Source: Clostridium sp. 1001275B_160808_H3 (GTDB lineage Bacteria; Bacillota; Clostridia; Clostridiales; Clostridiaceae). From it: DNA of 64,000 nt. Position 1 is the first letter of the stretch, and every line of letters starts with the position of its first letter. This document shows, one piece after another, positions 35,892 through 44,558 of the stretch. Location of the stretch: the NCBI RefSeq assembly GCF_015550425.1, contig NZ_JADNAT010000006.1, positions 62,001 to 126,000 of the forward strand, written 5' to 3'. The notes beneath the pieces are model-generated. The model worked only from the letters and a program-made list of their open reading frames with translations. It had not been told where the DNA came from and did no database searches. The position numbers and the translations under genes were made by a program.

Positions 35892-37088
35892 CTACTTTAT
35901 TAGTTCAACAGTATCTCTTGCTATAACTAATTCTTCATTAGTTGGTATAACAAAAGCTTTTACCTTACAACCATCTTTAGATATTTCTCTTACTTTACCT
36001 CTAACATTATTTCTTTCAGTATCTACTTCTACTCCTAAGAATTCTAATCCTTTTAGAATTGACTCTCTAGTTTCTGGTCCATTTTCTCCAACTCCAGCAG
36101 TAAATACTATAGCATCAACGCCACCCATTATAGCAGCATATGATCCAATTGTAGCTCTTACTTTATATTCAAATATAGCAAGTGCTAATTTAGCTCTATG
36201 AATTCCTTCTTTAAATGCAGCATCTTCAATATCTCTAAAATCTGAGCTAATTCCTGATATTCCAAGAACACCTGATTTCTTATTTAATAAATCGTTAACT
36301 TCATCAATTGATAAACCTTCTTCTTTCATTAAGAAAGTAACTATAGCTGGATCTATATTCCCACTTCTTGTTCCCATAGCTACCCCTTCAAGTGGAGTGA
36401 ATCCCATTGATGTATCTATAGATACACCATTCTTAACAGCGCATAAACTTGCACCATTTCCTAAATGGCATGTAACTATTTTTAAATCTTTTATATCTTT
36501 TCCCATAACTTCTGCTACTTTTTGAGAAACATATTTATGAGAAGTACCATGGAATCCATATTTTCTTATTCCATGTTTATTATATAAATCATATGGAAGA
36601 GCATATAAATATGCTTCTTCTGGCATTGTACCATGGAAAGCAGTATCAAATACAGCTACCATTGGTGTATTTGGCATTAAATCCTCACAAGCTTCAATAC
36701 CTATCATGTTAGCTGGATTGTGAAGAGGAGCTAATTTAAAGCAATCTTTAATATAGTCCTTAACTTCTTCATTTATAACTACAGAATTTTTATATTTTTC
36801 TCCACCATGAACAACTCTATGTCCAACAGCTGTTATTTCATCCATTGATGAAATAACTCCATTTTCTGCATCTATCAATGCATCTAAAACTAACTTTATA
36901 GCTATCTTATGATCATTCATAGGTTGCTTAACTATATACTTATCTCTTCCTTCAACCTTTTGAGTTAAAACTGATCCTTCAATTCCTATTCTTTCTACTA
37001 ATCCTTGAGCTAATGATTCTTCAGTAGCCATATCGATTAATTGATATTTTAGTGATGAACTACCACAATTAATTACTAATACTTTCAT
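35892..37088 (-). CDS. ackA: Acetate kinase
   Basis: Turns acetyl phosphate plus ADP into acetate plus ATP. ASKHA-fold signatures: [17 protein letters not shown] (residues 3-19), second signature [38 protein letters not shown], and [10 protein letters not shown]. Length 398 is typical. It follows pta by 26 bp, so the two-step acetate pathway is one transcript. Confidence 0.99.
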   Translation of the reverse strand: MKVLVINCGSSSLKYQLIDMATEESLAQGLVERIGIEGSVLTQKVEGRDKYIVKQPMNDHKIAIKLVLDALIDAENGVISSMDEITAVGHRVVHGGEKYKNSVVINEEVKDYIKDCFKLAPLHNPANMIGIEACEDLMPNTPMVAVFDTAFHGTMPEEAYLYALPYDLYNKHGIRKYGFHGTSHKYVSQKVAEVMGKDIKDLKIVTCHLGNGASLCAVKNGVSIDTSMGFTPLEGVAMGTRSGNIDPAIVTFLMKEEGLSIDEVNDLLNKKSGVLGISGISSDFRDIEDAAFKEGIHRAKLALAIFEYKVRATIGSYAAIMGGVDAIVFTAGVGENGPETRESILKGLEFLGVEVDTERNNVRGKVREISKDGCKVKAFVIPTNEELVIARDTVELIK

Positions 37089-37114
37089 TTGTTTTACTCC
37101 TTCCTAATGGATAA

Positions 37115-38116
37115 TTATTTTTGAGCTTGCGCTTGAACAGCAGTTAATGCAACAACATTAACTATATCATCAGAGCTACATCCTCTTGATAAATCATTTA
37201 TTGGCTTTGCAAAACCTTGACACATAGGACCTATAGCCTCTGCATTAGCAAATCTTTGAACTAATTTATATCCTATATTACCACTTTGTAAATCTGGGAA
37301 TATTAATACATTAGCTTTACCTGCAACATTACTATTTGGAGCCTTTTGTGCTGCTACTTTATCAACTATAGCTGCATCTAATTGTAATTCTCCATCTATT
37401 AAAAGGTCTGGTCTTAATTCCTTTGCAAGTTCTGTAGCTTTTCTTACTTTATCAACCATTTCATGATCTGCACTTCCCATTGTTGAGAATGAAAGCATTG
37501 CCACTCTTGGTTCTACCTTGCAAAGATTTCTAGCTGTGTCCGCTGTAGCTATTGCTATTGCAGCTAATTGTTCGTAATTTGGATTTGGGTTAACTGCACA
37601 ATCTGAGAATAGAAGCATACCTTCTTCTCCATATTTAGATCCAGGTACCATCATTATAAAGAAACTTGAAACAACTGACACTCCTGGGGCAGTCTTTATT
37701 ATTTGTAATCCTGGTCTAAGTAAGTCTCCTGTCGTATGTACAGCACCTGATACCATTCCATCAGCATCATCTAACTTAACCATCATAGTCCCAAAATATA
37801 ACGGATCTTTTACTATTTTTTCTGCCTTTTCTAAGGTCATACCTTTACTTTTTCTTAATTCATAAAACTCATTAATATAAGTTTCTAATCTTTCTGAATT
37901 ATTTGGATCAACTACTTCTATTCCTTCTAAGTTTACTCCTAATTCTTTAGCCTTTTCATTAATTCTAGTATTATCTCCAACTAAAACTGGATAAGCTAAA
38001 CCAAGCTCTTGGATTCTTTGAGCTGCTACTAAAGTTCTCTCCTCATCACCTTCTGGAAGAACTATTCTTCTTTTATCAGCTTTAGCTGCATCCCATAATT
38101 TATTCATAAGTTCCAT
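37115..38116 (-). CDS. pta: Phosphate acetyltransferase
   Basis: Converts acetyl-CoA and phosphate to acetyl phosphate. Short, single-domain form: RRIVLPEGDEERTLVAAQRI (about residues 16-35), DGMVSGAVHTTGDLLRPGLQ, and the C-terminal LIFPDLQSGNIGYKLVQRF. I use the ATG at 38116 with AAAGGAG upstream; an in-frame TTG at 38134 lies next to that site. Length 333. Its promoter faces tmcAL. Confidence 0.98.
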   Translation of the reverse strand: MELMNKLWDAAKADKRRIVLPEGDEERTLVAAQRIQELGLAYPVLVGDNTRINEKAKELGVNLEGIEVVDPNNSERLETYINEFYELRKSKGMTLEKAEKIVKDPLYFGTMMVKLDDADGMVSGAVHTTGDLLRPGLQIIKTAPGVSVVSSFFIMMVPGSKYGEEGMLLFSDCAVNPNPNYEQLAAIAIATADTARNLCKVEPRVAMLSFSTMGSADHEMVDKVRKATELAKELRPDLLIDGELQLDAAIVDKVAAQKAPNSNVAGKANVLIFPDLQSGNIGYKLVQRFANAEAIGPMCQGFAKPINDLSRGCSSDDIVNVVALTAVQAQAQK

Positions 38117-38161
38117 AATATTTACTCCTTTCAAAAAGACACGGACTCATCTTCATATACT

Positions 38162-38191
38162 AATATACTCCTAAGTAACTATAATTTTCAA
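38162..38191 (-). promoter_or_regulatory. Candidate sigma-A promoter of pta-ackA
   Basis: Minus strand TTGAAA (38191-38186), 18-nt spacer, TATATT (38167-38162), about 45 bp before the pta start. Confidence 0.5.
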
Positions 38192-38279
38192 CATAAAAAT
38201 AGCCGAAAGATTTAATTCTTTATATTATAAATATTCAGAATATTCTCCTCGTATTTATAGTCCTTATCTTTCATATTAA

Positions 38280-38309
38280 TCTTTTAATAAATTTTTATTA
38301 TGCTATAAT
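38280..38309 (+). promoter_or_regulatory. Candidate promoter of tmcAL
   Basis: Perfect extended -10 TGCTATAAT (TATAAT 38304-38309) with only a poor TTTTAA-type -35. The ATG is 31 bp downstream. Confidence 0.55.
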
Positions 38310-38340
38310 AATTTTATATTTCCCAATAAGGAGTGTATTT

Positions 38341-39546
38341 ATGAATATAACAGGAATAATAACAGAATATAATCCTTTTCACAACGGTCATCTTTACCAC
38401 TTAAATTCTGCAAAAAAAGAAACGAATTGCGATGGCATAGTTTGTATAATGAGCGGAAATTTTGTTCAAAGAGGTGAACCCGCATTAATTGATAAATGGA
38501 AAAGAACTGAAATGGCAATTTTAAATGGTGTTGACTTAGTTATTGAATTACCTACTTTTTATGCTTTATCTTCTGCAGAATTTTTCGCAAAAGGTTCTAT
38601 ATATATTCTTGACTCAATCGGTGTAATCAATAACATTTTTTTTGGAAGTGAATGCGGCAATATAAGTTACTTAGAAAAAATTGCTAAAACATTAACAATT
38701 GAATCCTATGATTTACAATCTAAAATTAAAGAAAATTTAAAAACTGGAATGACCTTTGCTAAAGCAAGAGAACTATCTTTAAAAGAGATATTAAAAGATG
38801 ACTCTCTTGAAGAAGTCTTATCCAGCTCAAATAATATTTTAGGAATTGAATACATAAAATCTCTAATAAATTTAAATAGTTCTATTGTCCCAATGACTTT
38901 AAAACGAGAAGGGGCAAGATATAACGATAAATCATTAACTAGTACTTTTGCTTCAGCAACAAGTATCAGAGAAAACTTAAAAAAAGATTTATCTTTAGAA
39001 GAACTAAATAAATATTTACCTAGTGTATCTTTAGATATTCTTTATTCATTAAAAGAAATTAATTACCCTTTTGTATTTGAAAGAGAAATGTATCCATACA
39101 TTAAGTATAAACTACTAACTAATTGTATAGATTTTAACAATCTTTTCGAAATAAAAGAAGGCTTAGATAACAAATTTTTAAAGGAAATTTGCAACAGTAA
39201 TTCATATGAAGATTTAATATTCAAAGTAAAAAGTAAGAGATATACATATACAAAAATTTCTAGATTAATGGCTCAGATATATTTATCTTTAGATAAGTAT
39301 TCACATGAGGAACTAATTAAACCAACAAATCTGTATGCTAGAGTTCTTGGTTTCAATAACACTGGAAGATCTATATTAAAAGAAATGAAAAAAAAATCAA
39401 AAATACCAATTATAACAAAAGTGCCTAAAAATATAAATAACCCTTTATTGAATTTAGATATTCAAGCAACTAAGGCATACTCAATCTTAAATAACAAATT
39501 AAATCCATTAAGTGATTATTTTAAATCACCTATAATAAAAGATTAA
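38341..39546 (+). CDS. tmcAL: tRNA(Met) cytidine acetate ligase TmcAL (YlbM)
   Basis: In B. subtilis TmcAL makes N4-acetylcytidine at the wobble base of elongator tRNA-Met using acetate and ATP. The nucleotidyltransferase-like core starts with IITEYNPFHNGHLYHLNSAK (about residues 6-25, HIGH-like HNGH), then GIVCIMSGNFVQRGEPALID and SATSIRENLKK. Length 401 fits. AAGGAG precedes the ATG. It diverges from pta-ackA, whose product acetate is its substrate, and precedes ylbJ. Confidence 0.93.
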   Translation: MNITGIITEYNPFHNGHLYHLNSAKKETNCDGIVCIMSGNFVQRGEPALIDKWKRTEMAILNGVDLVIELPTFYALSSAEFFAKGSIYILDSIGVINNIFFGSECGNISYLEKIAKTLTIESYDLQSKIKENLKTGMTFAKARELSLKEILKDDSLEEVLSSSNNILGIEYIKSLINLNSSIVPMTLKREGARYNDKSLTSTFASATSIRENLKKDLSLEELNKYLPSVSLDILYSLKEINYPFVFEREMYPYIKYKLLTNCIDFNNLFEIKEGLDNKFLKEICNSNSYEDLIFKVKSKRYTYTKISRLMAQIYLSLDKYSHEELIKPTNLYARVLGFNNTGRSILKEMKKKSKIPIITKVPKNINNPLLNLDIQATKAYSILNNKLNPLSDYFKSPIIKD

Positions 39547-39571
39547 TATTAAAAAGTCATAGGCATATAAA
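39544..39571 (+). promoter_or_regulatory. Candidate sigma-E promoter of ylbJ
   Basis: TAATATT (39544-39550) fits the sigma-E -35 consensus and CATATAAA (39564-39571) is a partial match to CATACAnT, 13 nt apart, 22 bp before the ylbJ ATG. ylbJ is sigma-E controlled in B. subtilis. Confidence 0.4.
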
Positions 39572-39593
39572 TACTATATAGGAGGTTAATTTT

Positions 39594-40784
39594 ATGTTTA
39601 GTATTTTTGTTTTATGGCTTTTTGTTTTTTTTCTTGTAGCTTTATTATTAAAACTTTTAAATGTAAAAAAGAATTATGTAATTTGCTTTGCAATCACAAT
39701 TTTTATTATTATATTTGTTGTAAATTTACAAGTCAGTATGGCTGCAGCCATAAATGGAGCAAAACTAGTTGTAGCTGCAATATTACCAACAATTTTTCCG
39801 TTTAGTGTTATATGTAATTTACTAATTTATTATGATGGTATAGGACTTTACTCAAAAATACTAGGTCCATTGCTTTGCAAACCATTAGGTCTTTCAAAAA
39901 CTTGCTCTTTCCCATTAGCTGCAAGCTTTATATGCGGCTATCCTTTAGGAGCAAAGTATTCTTCAGATATTTATGAACTTGGATATATACATAAAAGCGA
40001 GTATGAAAGGCTATTAAATATAGCTTCTAATGCAGGTCCTATTTTCATATTAGGATCAGTTGCTGCTTCTATGCTTTATAATATAAAATTTGGATATATC
40101 TTATTAATTGCCAATTACTTATCTATAATTATTGTAGGTTTTTTAACAAGAAAAAAAACTATTAATATTATTTCATCTAATAATATTAATAGTACTTATA
40201 AAGAACATCCTTTTGGAACTAATTTGAAAAATTCCATAGAAGGTGCTATTACTACAACTATCAATGTAGGTGCCTTTGTAATAATATTTTCTGTAGTTAT
40301 AAGCATAATAAAAAGCAACACTTATATAAGTACTGCTTTTGAAACTTTGGAAAACTTAATTAAATTACCATCTGGAACTTTATACAACTTATTTTTAGGT
40401 AGTATTGAATTTACAAACGGATGTAAATTAATATCTATATCCAATATATCTATGAACTTAAAATTAAGCATGATGAGTTTTATTTTATCATTTTCAAGCT
40501 TATCAGTTATAGCTCAAGTAAGCTCTATAGTAAGCAAAAGTAATCCAAATATGAAAAAATATATTTTTTATAAATTTATCCAAGGAGTAATAAGTTTTGT
40601 AATAACCTTTGTAGTAAGTAATATATTATTATCTTCAATACCTACTTCAAATATAACTCCAAGTGAAAATTATACTATTTTAACATTTTATAAATTTTTT
40701 ATTCCTATATTAATATTCTTTACTATAACACTATTATTATCGATGATAGTAAAAAACTTTAAAAGAAGATTACATTCCTCTTAA
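39594..40784 (+). CDS. ylbJ: Sporulation integral membrane protein YlbJ
   Basis: Mother-cell membrane protein needed for spore cortex formation in B. subtilis. About eight to ten hydrophobic segments, with the nucleoside-transporter-gate-like core: ILPTIFPFSVICNLLIYYDG, ASFICGYPLGAKY and SNAGPIFILGS (about residues 62-170). Length 396 is typical. AGGAGG precedes the ATG. It follows tmcAL and its last 15 bp overlap tail-to-tail with the coiled-coil gene on the other strand. Confidence 0.93.
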   Translation: MFSIFVLWLFVFFLVALLLKLLNVKKNYVICFAITIFIIIFVVNLQVSMAAAINGAKLVVAAILPTIFPFSVICNLLIYYDGIGLYSKILGPLLCKPLGLSKTCSFPLAASFICGYPLGAKYSSDIYELGYIHKSEYERLLNIASNAGPIFILGSVAASMLYNIKFGYILLIANYLSIIIVGFLTRKKTINIISSNNINSTYKEHPFGTNLKNSIEGAITTTINVGAFVIIFSVVISIIKSNTYISTAFETLENLIKLPSGTLYNLFLGSIEFTNGCKLISISNISMNLKLSMMSFILSFSSLSVIAQVSSIVSKSNPNMKKYIFYKFIQGVISFVITFVVSNILLSSIPTSNITPSENYTILTFYKFFIPILIFFTITLLLSMIVKNFKRRLHSS

Positions 40785-41306
40785 TTCTGAAATGTTTTCT
40801 TTAATTTTATCTCCTGTACTACTTAATTTTTCATCTATATCTTTTGCTGCCATTTCAAAAGATTTTTGCATATTTTCAATTAGCGTATTTCTTTTTTCTT
40901 CAATTTCTCTATCTAATTGAGCTAAAATTTCTGTTGAATATTCTCTAGAACCAATTCTAATTGCCTTAGCATCTCTTTGAGCTAGGGCAATTATTTCATT
41001 AGCTCTTATTTTTGCTTCCTTAACTATATCATGATTTTCAACTTTCTGCTTCATCATTTCCATAATTTCACTTTTGGTTGATTCATAATGCTTTTGAGCA
41101 TCACCTAAAATTCTATCCTTTTCAGTCATTACCCATTGTGCTTTTTTTAATTGATCTGGAAGATAATTTACTACTTGATCTATTACTTCTAAGAATTCCT
41201 TCTTATCTATTACACTTTTACCTGTTATAGGTACCTTAGGTGCTGTTTCAATTAATTCCTCTAAGTATTCTAAAAGTTCTATAATATTAACTTCAATCTT
41301 CTCCAT
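40770..41306 (-). CDS. Coiled-coil protein of unknown function (V-ATPase subunit H / DivIVA-like)
   Basis: A 178-residue, charged, mostly helical protein with no membrane span or catalytic motif that I recognise. Residues about 70-178 look like continuous coiled coil (VKEAKIRANEIIALAQRDAK). Clostridial homologues are often labelled 'ATPase' or V-type subunit H-like without evidence. It follows coaD by 25 bp in the asp23-fakA-recG-rsmD-coaD group and overlaps the end of ylbJ. Function unknown. Confidence 0.75.
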   Translation of the reverse strand: MEKIEVNIIELLEYLEELIETAPKVPITGKSVIDKKEFLEVIDQVVNYLPDQLKKAQWVMTEKDRILGDAQKHYESTKSEIMEMMKQKVENHDIVKEAKIRANEIIALAQRDAKAIRIGSREYSTEILAQLDREIEEKRNTLIENMQKSFEMAAKDIDEKLSSTGDKIKENISELRGM

Positions 41307-41331
41307 ACCTCTTCCCCCTTGATAAAAATCA

Positions 41332-41805
41332 TTAAAATCTATCCATAACTTCTGTAATTAATTCTTCAGGTACAAGACCTTTAATATTTCCACCAAACTT
41401 TGCTACTTGCTTTACTGAAGATGAACTTACGTAAGAATATTCTGAAGAAGTCATAATGAATACAGTTTCTATATCTGAATCAAGTTTAGAATTCATAAGT
41501 GCCATTTGAAATTCATATTCAAAGTCAGATACTGTTCTAAGACCCTTTAATATAACTTTTGAATTATGCATTCTTGCAAAATCCACTAACAATCCATCAA
41601 AGCTTAAGACTTCTACATTTTTTAAATCCTTAGTAACTTTTTTTATTAACTCAACTCTTTCTTCAATGTCAAATAAACATTTTTTATCCATATTTACTAG
41701 CACTGCAACTATAAGCTTATCATAAATTTTAGCGCCCCTAGTAATTATATCTAAGTGACCATTAGTAATAGGATCAAAACTTCCTGGATAAACTGCTATA
41801 TTCAT
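41332..41805 (-). CDS. coaD: Phosphopantetheine adenylyltransferase
   Basis: Fourth step of CoA synthesis: 4'-phosphopantetheine plus ATP gives dephospho-CoA. N-terminal [20 protein letters not shown] (about residues 4-23) carries the HIGH-like TNGH motif, and [20 protein letters not shown] is the C-terminal nucleotide motif (usually ISSTxVR, here SSSSVKQ). I use the ATG at 41805; the GTG at 41814 is within the ribosome binding site GGTGAGAG. Length 157. It follows rsmD, the usual pair. Confidence 0.97.
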   Translation of the reverse strand: MNIAVYPGSFDPITNGHLDIITRGAKIYDKLIVAVLVNMDKKCLFDIEERVELIKKVTKDLKNVEVLSFDGLLVDFARMHNSKVILKGLRTVSDFEYEFQMALMNSKLDSDIETVFIMTSSEYSYVSSSSVKQVAKFGGNIKGLVPEELITEVMDRF

Positions 41806-41822
41806 ATCTCTCACCTTTTAAA

Positions 41823-42377
41823 TTACTCCTCATATTTATAAAAACATACTGTTGTATTACCATACTTTCTACTTTGTAATAACTTTATATCTTTATATCC
41901 ATCATATATTTCTTCTATAGAATCTATTTTAGTGACTATTATTCCACTTTCTTTTAGCATATTATTTTCTTTAATTATTTTTATTGCTTCTGGAATCATT
42001 TCCTTACAATAAGGTGGATCTATAAATATAATATCAAAAATCTTTCCTTTTTTATTTAACATTTTTAAAGCATCATATGAATCCATATTTAATGGAGTAC
42101 AAAAATCTTGAAATTTTAAATTTTCTACATTTTGTTTTAATAAAGGAAATGTTGTGTTACTTTTATCAATTAAATAAACTTCTTTAGCTCCTCTACTTGC
42201 TGCTTCTAAACCAAGACTTCCTGTCCCTGCAAAAACATCTACAACAACTGCTTCTGGTATGTATCCTTGAATTATACTAAACATAGCTTCTTTTACTCTA
42301 TCTAAAGTTGGTCTAGTTTCCATAGTTGCAGGAGGTATTAATTTTCTTCCTCTTGCTTTTCCTGCTATTATTCTCAT
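41823..42377 (-). CDS. rsmD: 16S rRNA (guanine966-N2)-methyltransferase RsmD
   Basis: Methylates G966 of 16S rRNA. SAM-binding VDVFAGTGSLGLEAASRGAK (about residues 45-64) and the catalytic DPPY in IIFIDPPYCKEM (about 117-128). N-terminal MRIIAGKARGRKL and TRPTLDRVKEAMF are family hallmarks. Length 184. AGGAGG precedes the ATG. It lies between recG and coaD. Confidence 0.97.
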   Translation of the reverse strand: MRIIAGKARGRKLIPPATMETRPTLDRVKEAMFSIIQGYIPEAVVVDVFAGTGSLGLEAASRGAKEVYLIDKSNTTFPLLKQNVENLKFQDFCTPLNMDSYDALKMLNKKGKIFDIIFIDPPYCKEMIPEAIKIIKENNMLKESGIIVTKIDSIEEIYDGYKDIKLLQSRKYGNTTVCFYKYEE

Positions 42378-42441
42378 TTAGTTTCCTCCTTAGGTACTAT
42401 CATTTCAATTTTAACATAATATTTCTTTATATACAATTTTT

Positions 42442-44472
42442 TTAGTTAAAACAAATATATCGACTATATCTCTCAATTGAATTAGATATTTCATTACATA
42501 ATTTTACATGCTCTATTTTATCAGAGTTAATTAAATTATTAGCTTCATATCTTGCACATTTCAATATATCTATATCTTCATATATATCTGCAAGAACAAG
42601 CCCAATATCCCCACTTTGCTTAAGTCCAAACATTTCACCTGCACCTCTTAGCTTAAGATCTTGTTCTGATATATAAAAACCATCTGTTGACTCTGTCATT
42701 ATTTCCATTCTCTTTTTTGTCTTTTCATTTTTAGCTTTTCCTATTAAAATACAATATGATTCATATTGCCCTCTTCCTACTCTCCCTCTTAATTGATGAA
42801 GTTGTGCTAATCCAAATCTTTCTGAATTCTCTATAATCATCATTGATGCATTAGGCACATTTACACCTACCTCAATAACAGTGGTTGAAATAATAACTTT
42901 TACTTTATTATCTTTAAATAAGTTTATGAGCTCATCTTTTTCTTTTGGCTTCATTTTACCATGTAATATTTCTACACTCACATTCCTGAATACACCATCT
43001 TTTAATTCTTCATAAAGCTTTTCTACTGAATTTAATTCCATTTTCTCATTTTCTTCAATTAAAGGACAAACTATATAAACTTGCCTTCCTTTTCCTATTT
43101 CATCTAAAGCTAAATCATACGCTAACATTCTATCATTTTCAGAATAAAATCTTGTATCTATTTTCTTTCTTCCTGGAGGCAACTTATCAATTATTGATAC
43201 ATCTAAATCAGAATACATATATAAAGCTAGTGTCCTAGGAATAGGTGTAGCTGTCATAACTAAAACATCTGGTCTTCTTCCCTTGTTTATAAGCTTACTT
43301 CTTTGTTCAACACCAAATCTATGTTGTTCATCAGTAATAACAAGTCCTAAATTGGTAAAATCTACATCTTCTTGTATTAACGCATGTGTTCCTATAACTA
43401 TTAATGGTTCTCCAGTTGATATTCTTTCTTTTATTCTTCTTTTTTCTTTTAAACTAGTACTTCCAGTTAGCAATTCAACTTCTACATTGAAATTTTTTAG
43501 AATTTTCAATGTTTCTTCATAATGTTGATTAGCGAGTATTTCTGTAGGAACCATTAAAGAAGCTTGGAACCCATTTTTTATAACATTAAACATAGCTATT
43601 ATGGCAACAATAGTTTTTCCACTACCAACATCCCCTTGAACTAACCTGTTCATAGAATATTTACTTTTTTGATCTCTTAAGATTTCTCTAACAACTTTTG
43701 TTTGTGCATCTGTTAAATTAAAAGGTAATGATTCCTTTAACAAAGTTAATTCTTTATGCCAATAAAAAGAAATACCATCATTGCTTCTTAACTTATTTTT
43801 AAGTAATAACAGTTTCATTGAGTAGGTAAATAATTCTTGAAATTTTAATCTTATAACTGCTTGATTTAAATCACCTTTTCCTTTTGGAAAATGTATTTCT
43901 CTGATAGCTTTATCAAGACCTATCATATTATACTTATCTAAAATTTCCTTTGGTAAATTATCTGTTATTATTACTTCATCTAATATCTGATTTATAAGCT
44001 TTGTAATTATCCTATCACTTAAATCACCCTTTAATGGATATTTGGGGATAATTTCGCTTTTTTTTGCATCTCTACATCCAACCATAGGATTTATTACTTC
44101 TAATAAATTTCCTGTTCTTTTAAACTTCCCAACTAAATCATAAGATTCATTTAATCTATAAGAATTTTTTATGTATCTTTGATTAAACCATTTTGCGATA
44201 ACTATATGTCCTTTATAATCAAATTTTATTGCAGATATTATCTTACCAGTTTTAGTTTTAACATCTCTATCGTATCCTATTACTCTACAAGTTAAAATTT
44301 GTTTTTCTTCGCCATCTATTTCATTAAAGTCAACATCACCTTTAATAAATTCATAATCTCTAGGAAAATATAAAAGTAAATCATATATGGTAAATATCCC
44401 ACATTTATTAAGCTTTTCAGTAAGCTTTGGTCCCACTCCTTTTAGAGTAGATATTTCCATAAATATATTCAT
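42442..44472 (-). CDS. recG: ATP-dependent DNA helicase RecG
   Basis: Branch-migration helicase that remodels stalled forks. N-terminal wedge (OB) domain with LKGVGPKLTEKLNKCGI, then SF2 motifs: Walker A QGDVGSGKTIVA (about residue 277), ITDEQHRFGVEQR (DEQH), TATPIPRTLA, and the C-terminal QLRGRVGRGQYESYC. Length 676 is normal. GAGGTGAG precedes the ATG. It follows fakA after an intrinsic terminator. Confidence 0.98.
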   Translation of the reverse strand: MNIFMEISTLKGVGPKLTEKLNKCGIFTIYDLLLYFPRDYEFIKGDVDFNEIDGEEKQILTCRVIGYDRDVKTKTGKIISAIKFDYKGHIVIAKWFNQRYIKNSYRLNESYDLVGKFKRTGNLLEVINPMVGCRDAKKSEIIPKYPLKGDLSDRIITKLINQILDEVIITDNLPKEILDKYNMIGLDKAIREIHFPKGKGDLNQAVIRLKFQELFTYSMKLLLLKNKLRSNDGISFYWHKELTLLKESLPFNLTDAQTKVVREILRDQKSKYSMNRLVQGDVGSGKTIVAIIAMFNVIKNGFQASLMVPTEILANQHYEETLKILKNFNVEVELLTGSTSLKEKRRIKERISTGEPLIVIGTHALIQEDVDFTNLGLVITDEQHRFGVEQRSKLINKGRRPDVLVMTATPIPRTLALYMYSDLDVSIIDKLPPGRKKIDTRFYSENDRMLAYDLALDEIGKGRQVYIVCPLIEENEKMELNSVEKLYEELKDGVFRNVSVEILHGKMKPKEKDELINLFKDNKVKVIISTTVIEVGVNVPNASMMIIENSERFGLAQLHQLRGRVGRGQYESYCILIGKAKNEKTKKRMEIMTESTDGFYISEQDLKLRGAGEMFGLKQSGDIGLVLADIYEDIDILKCARYEANNLINSDKIEHVKLCNEISNSIERYSRYICFN

Positions 44473-44505
44473 TTGCTCACCTCAAAATTTTAATTCAATA
44501 AATAT

Positions 44506-44551
44506 TAAAGCACAAGTTTCCACTTATGTAAATAAAGTAGTAACTTGTGCT
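44506..44551 (-). terminator. Hairpin after fakA
   Basis: AGCACAAGTT (44509-44518) pairs perfectly with AACTTGTGCT (44542-44551); the loop has a further small stem. A short U-run (TTTAATA) follows on the minus strand. Likely partial terminator before recG. Confidence 0.6.
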
Positions 44552-44558
44552 CTTATCA

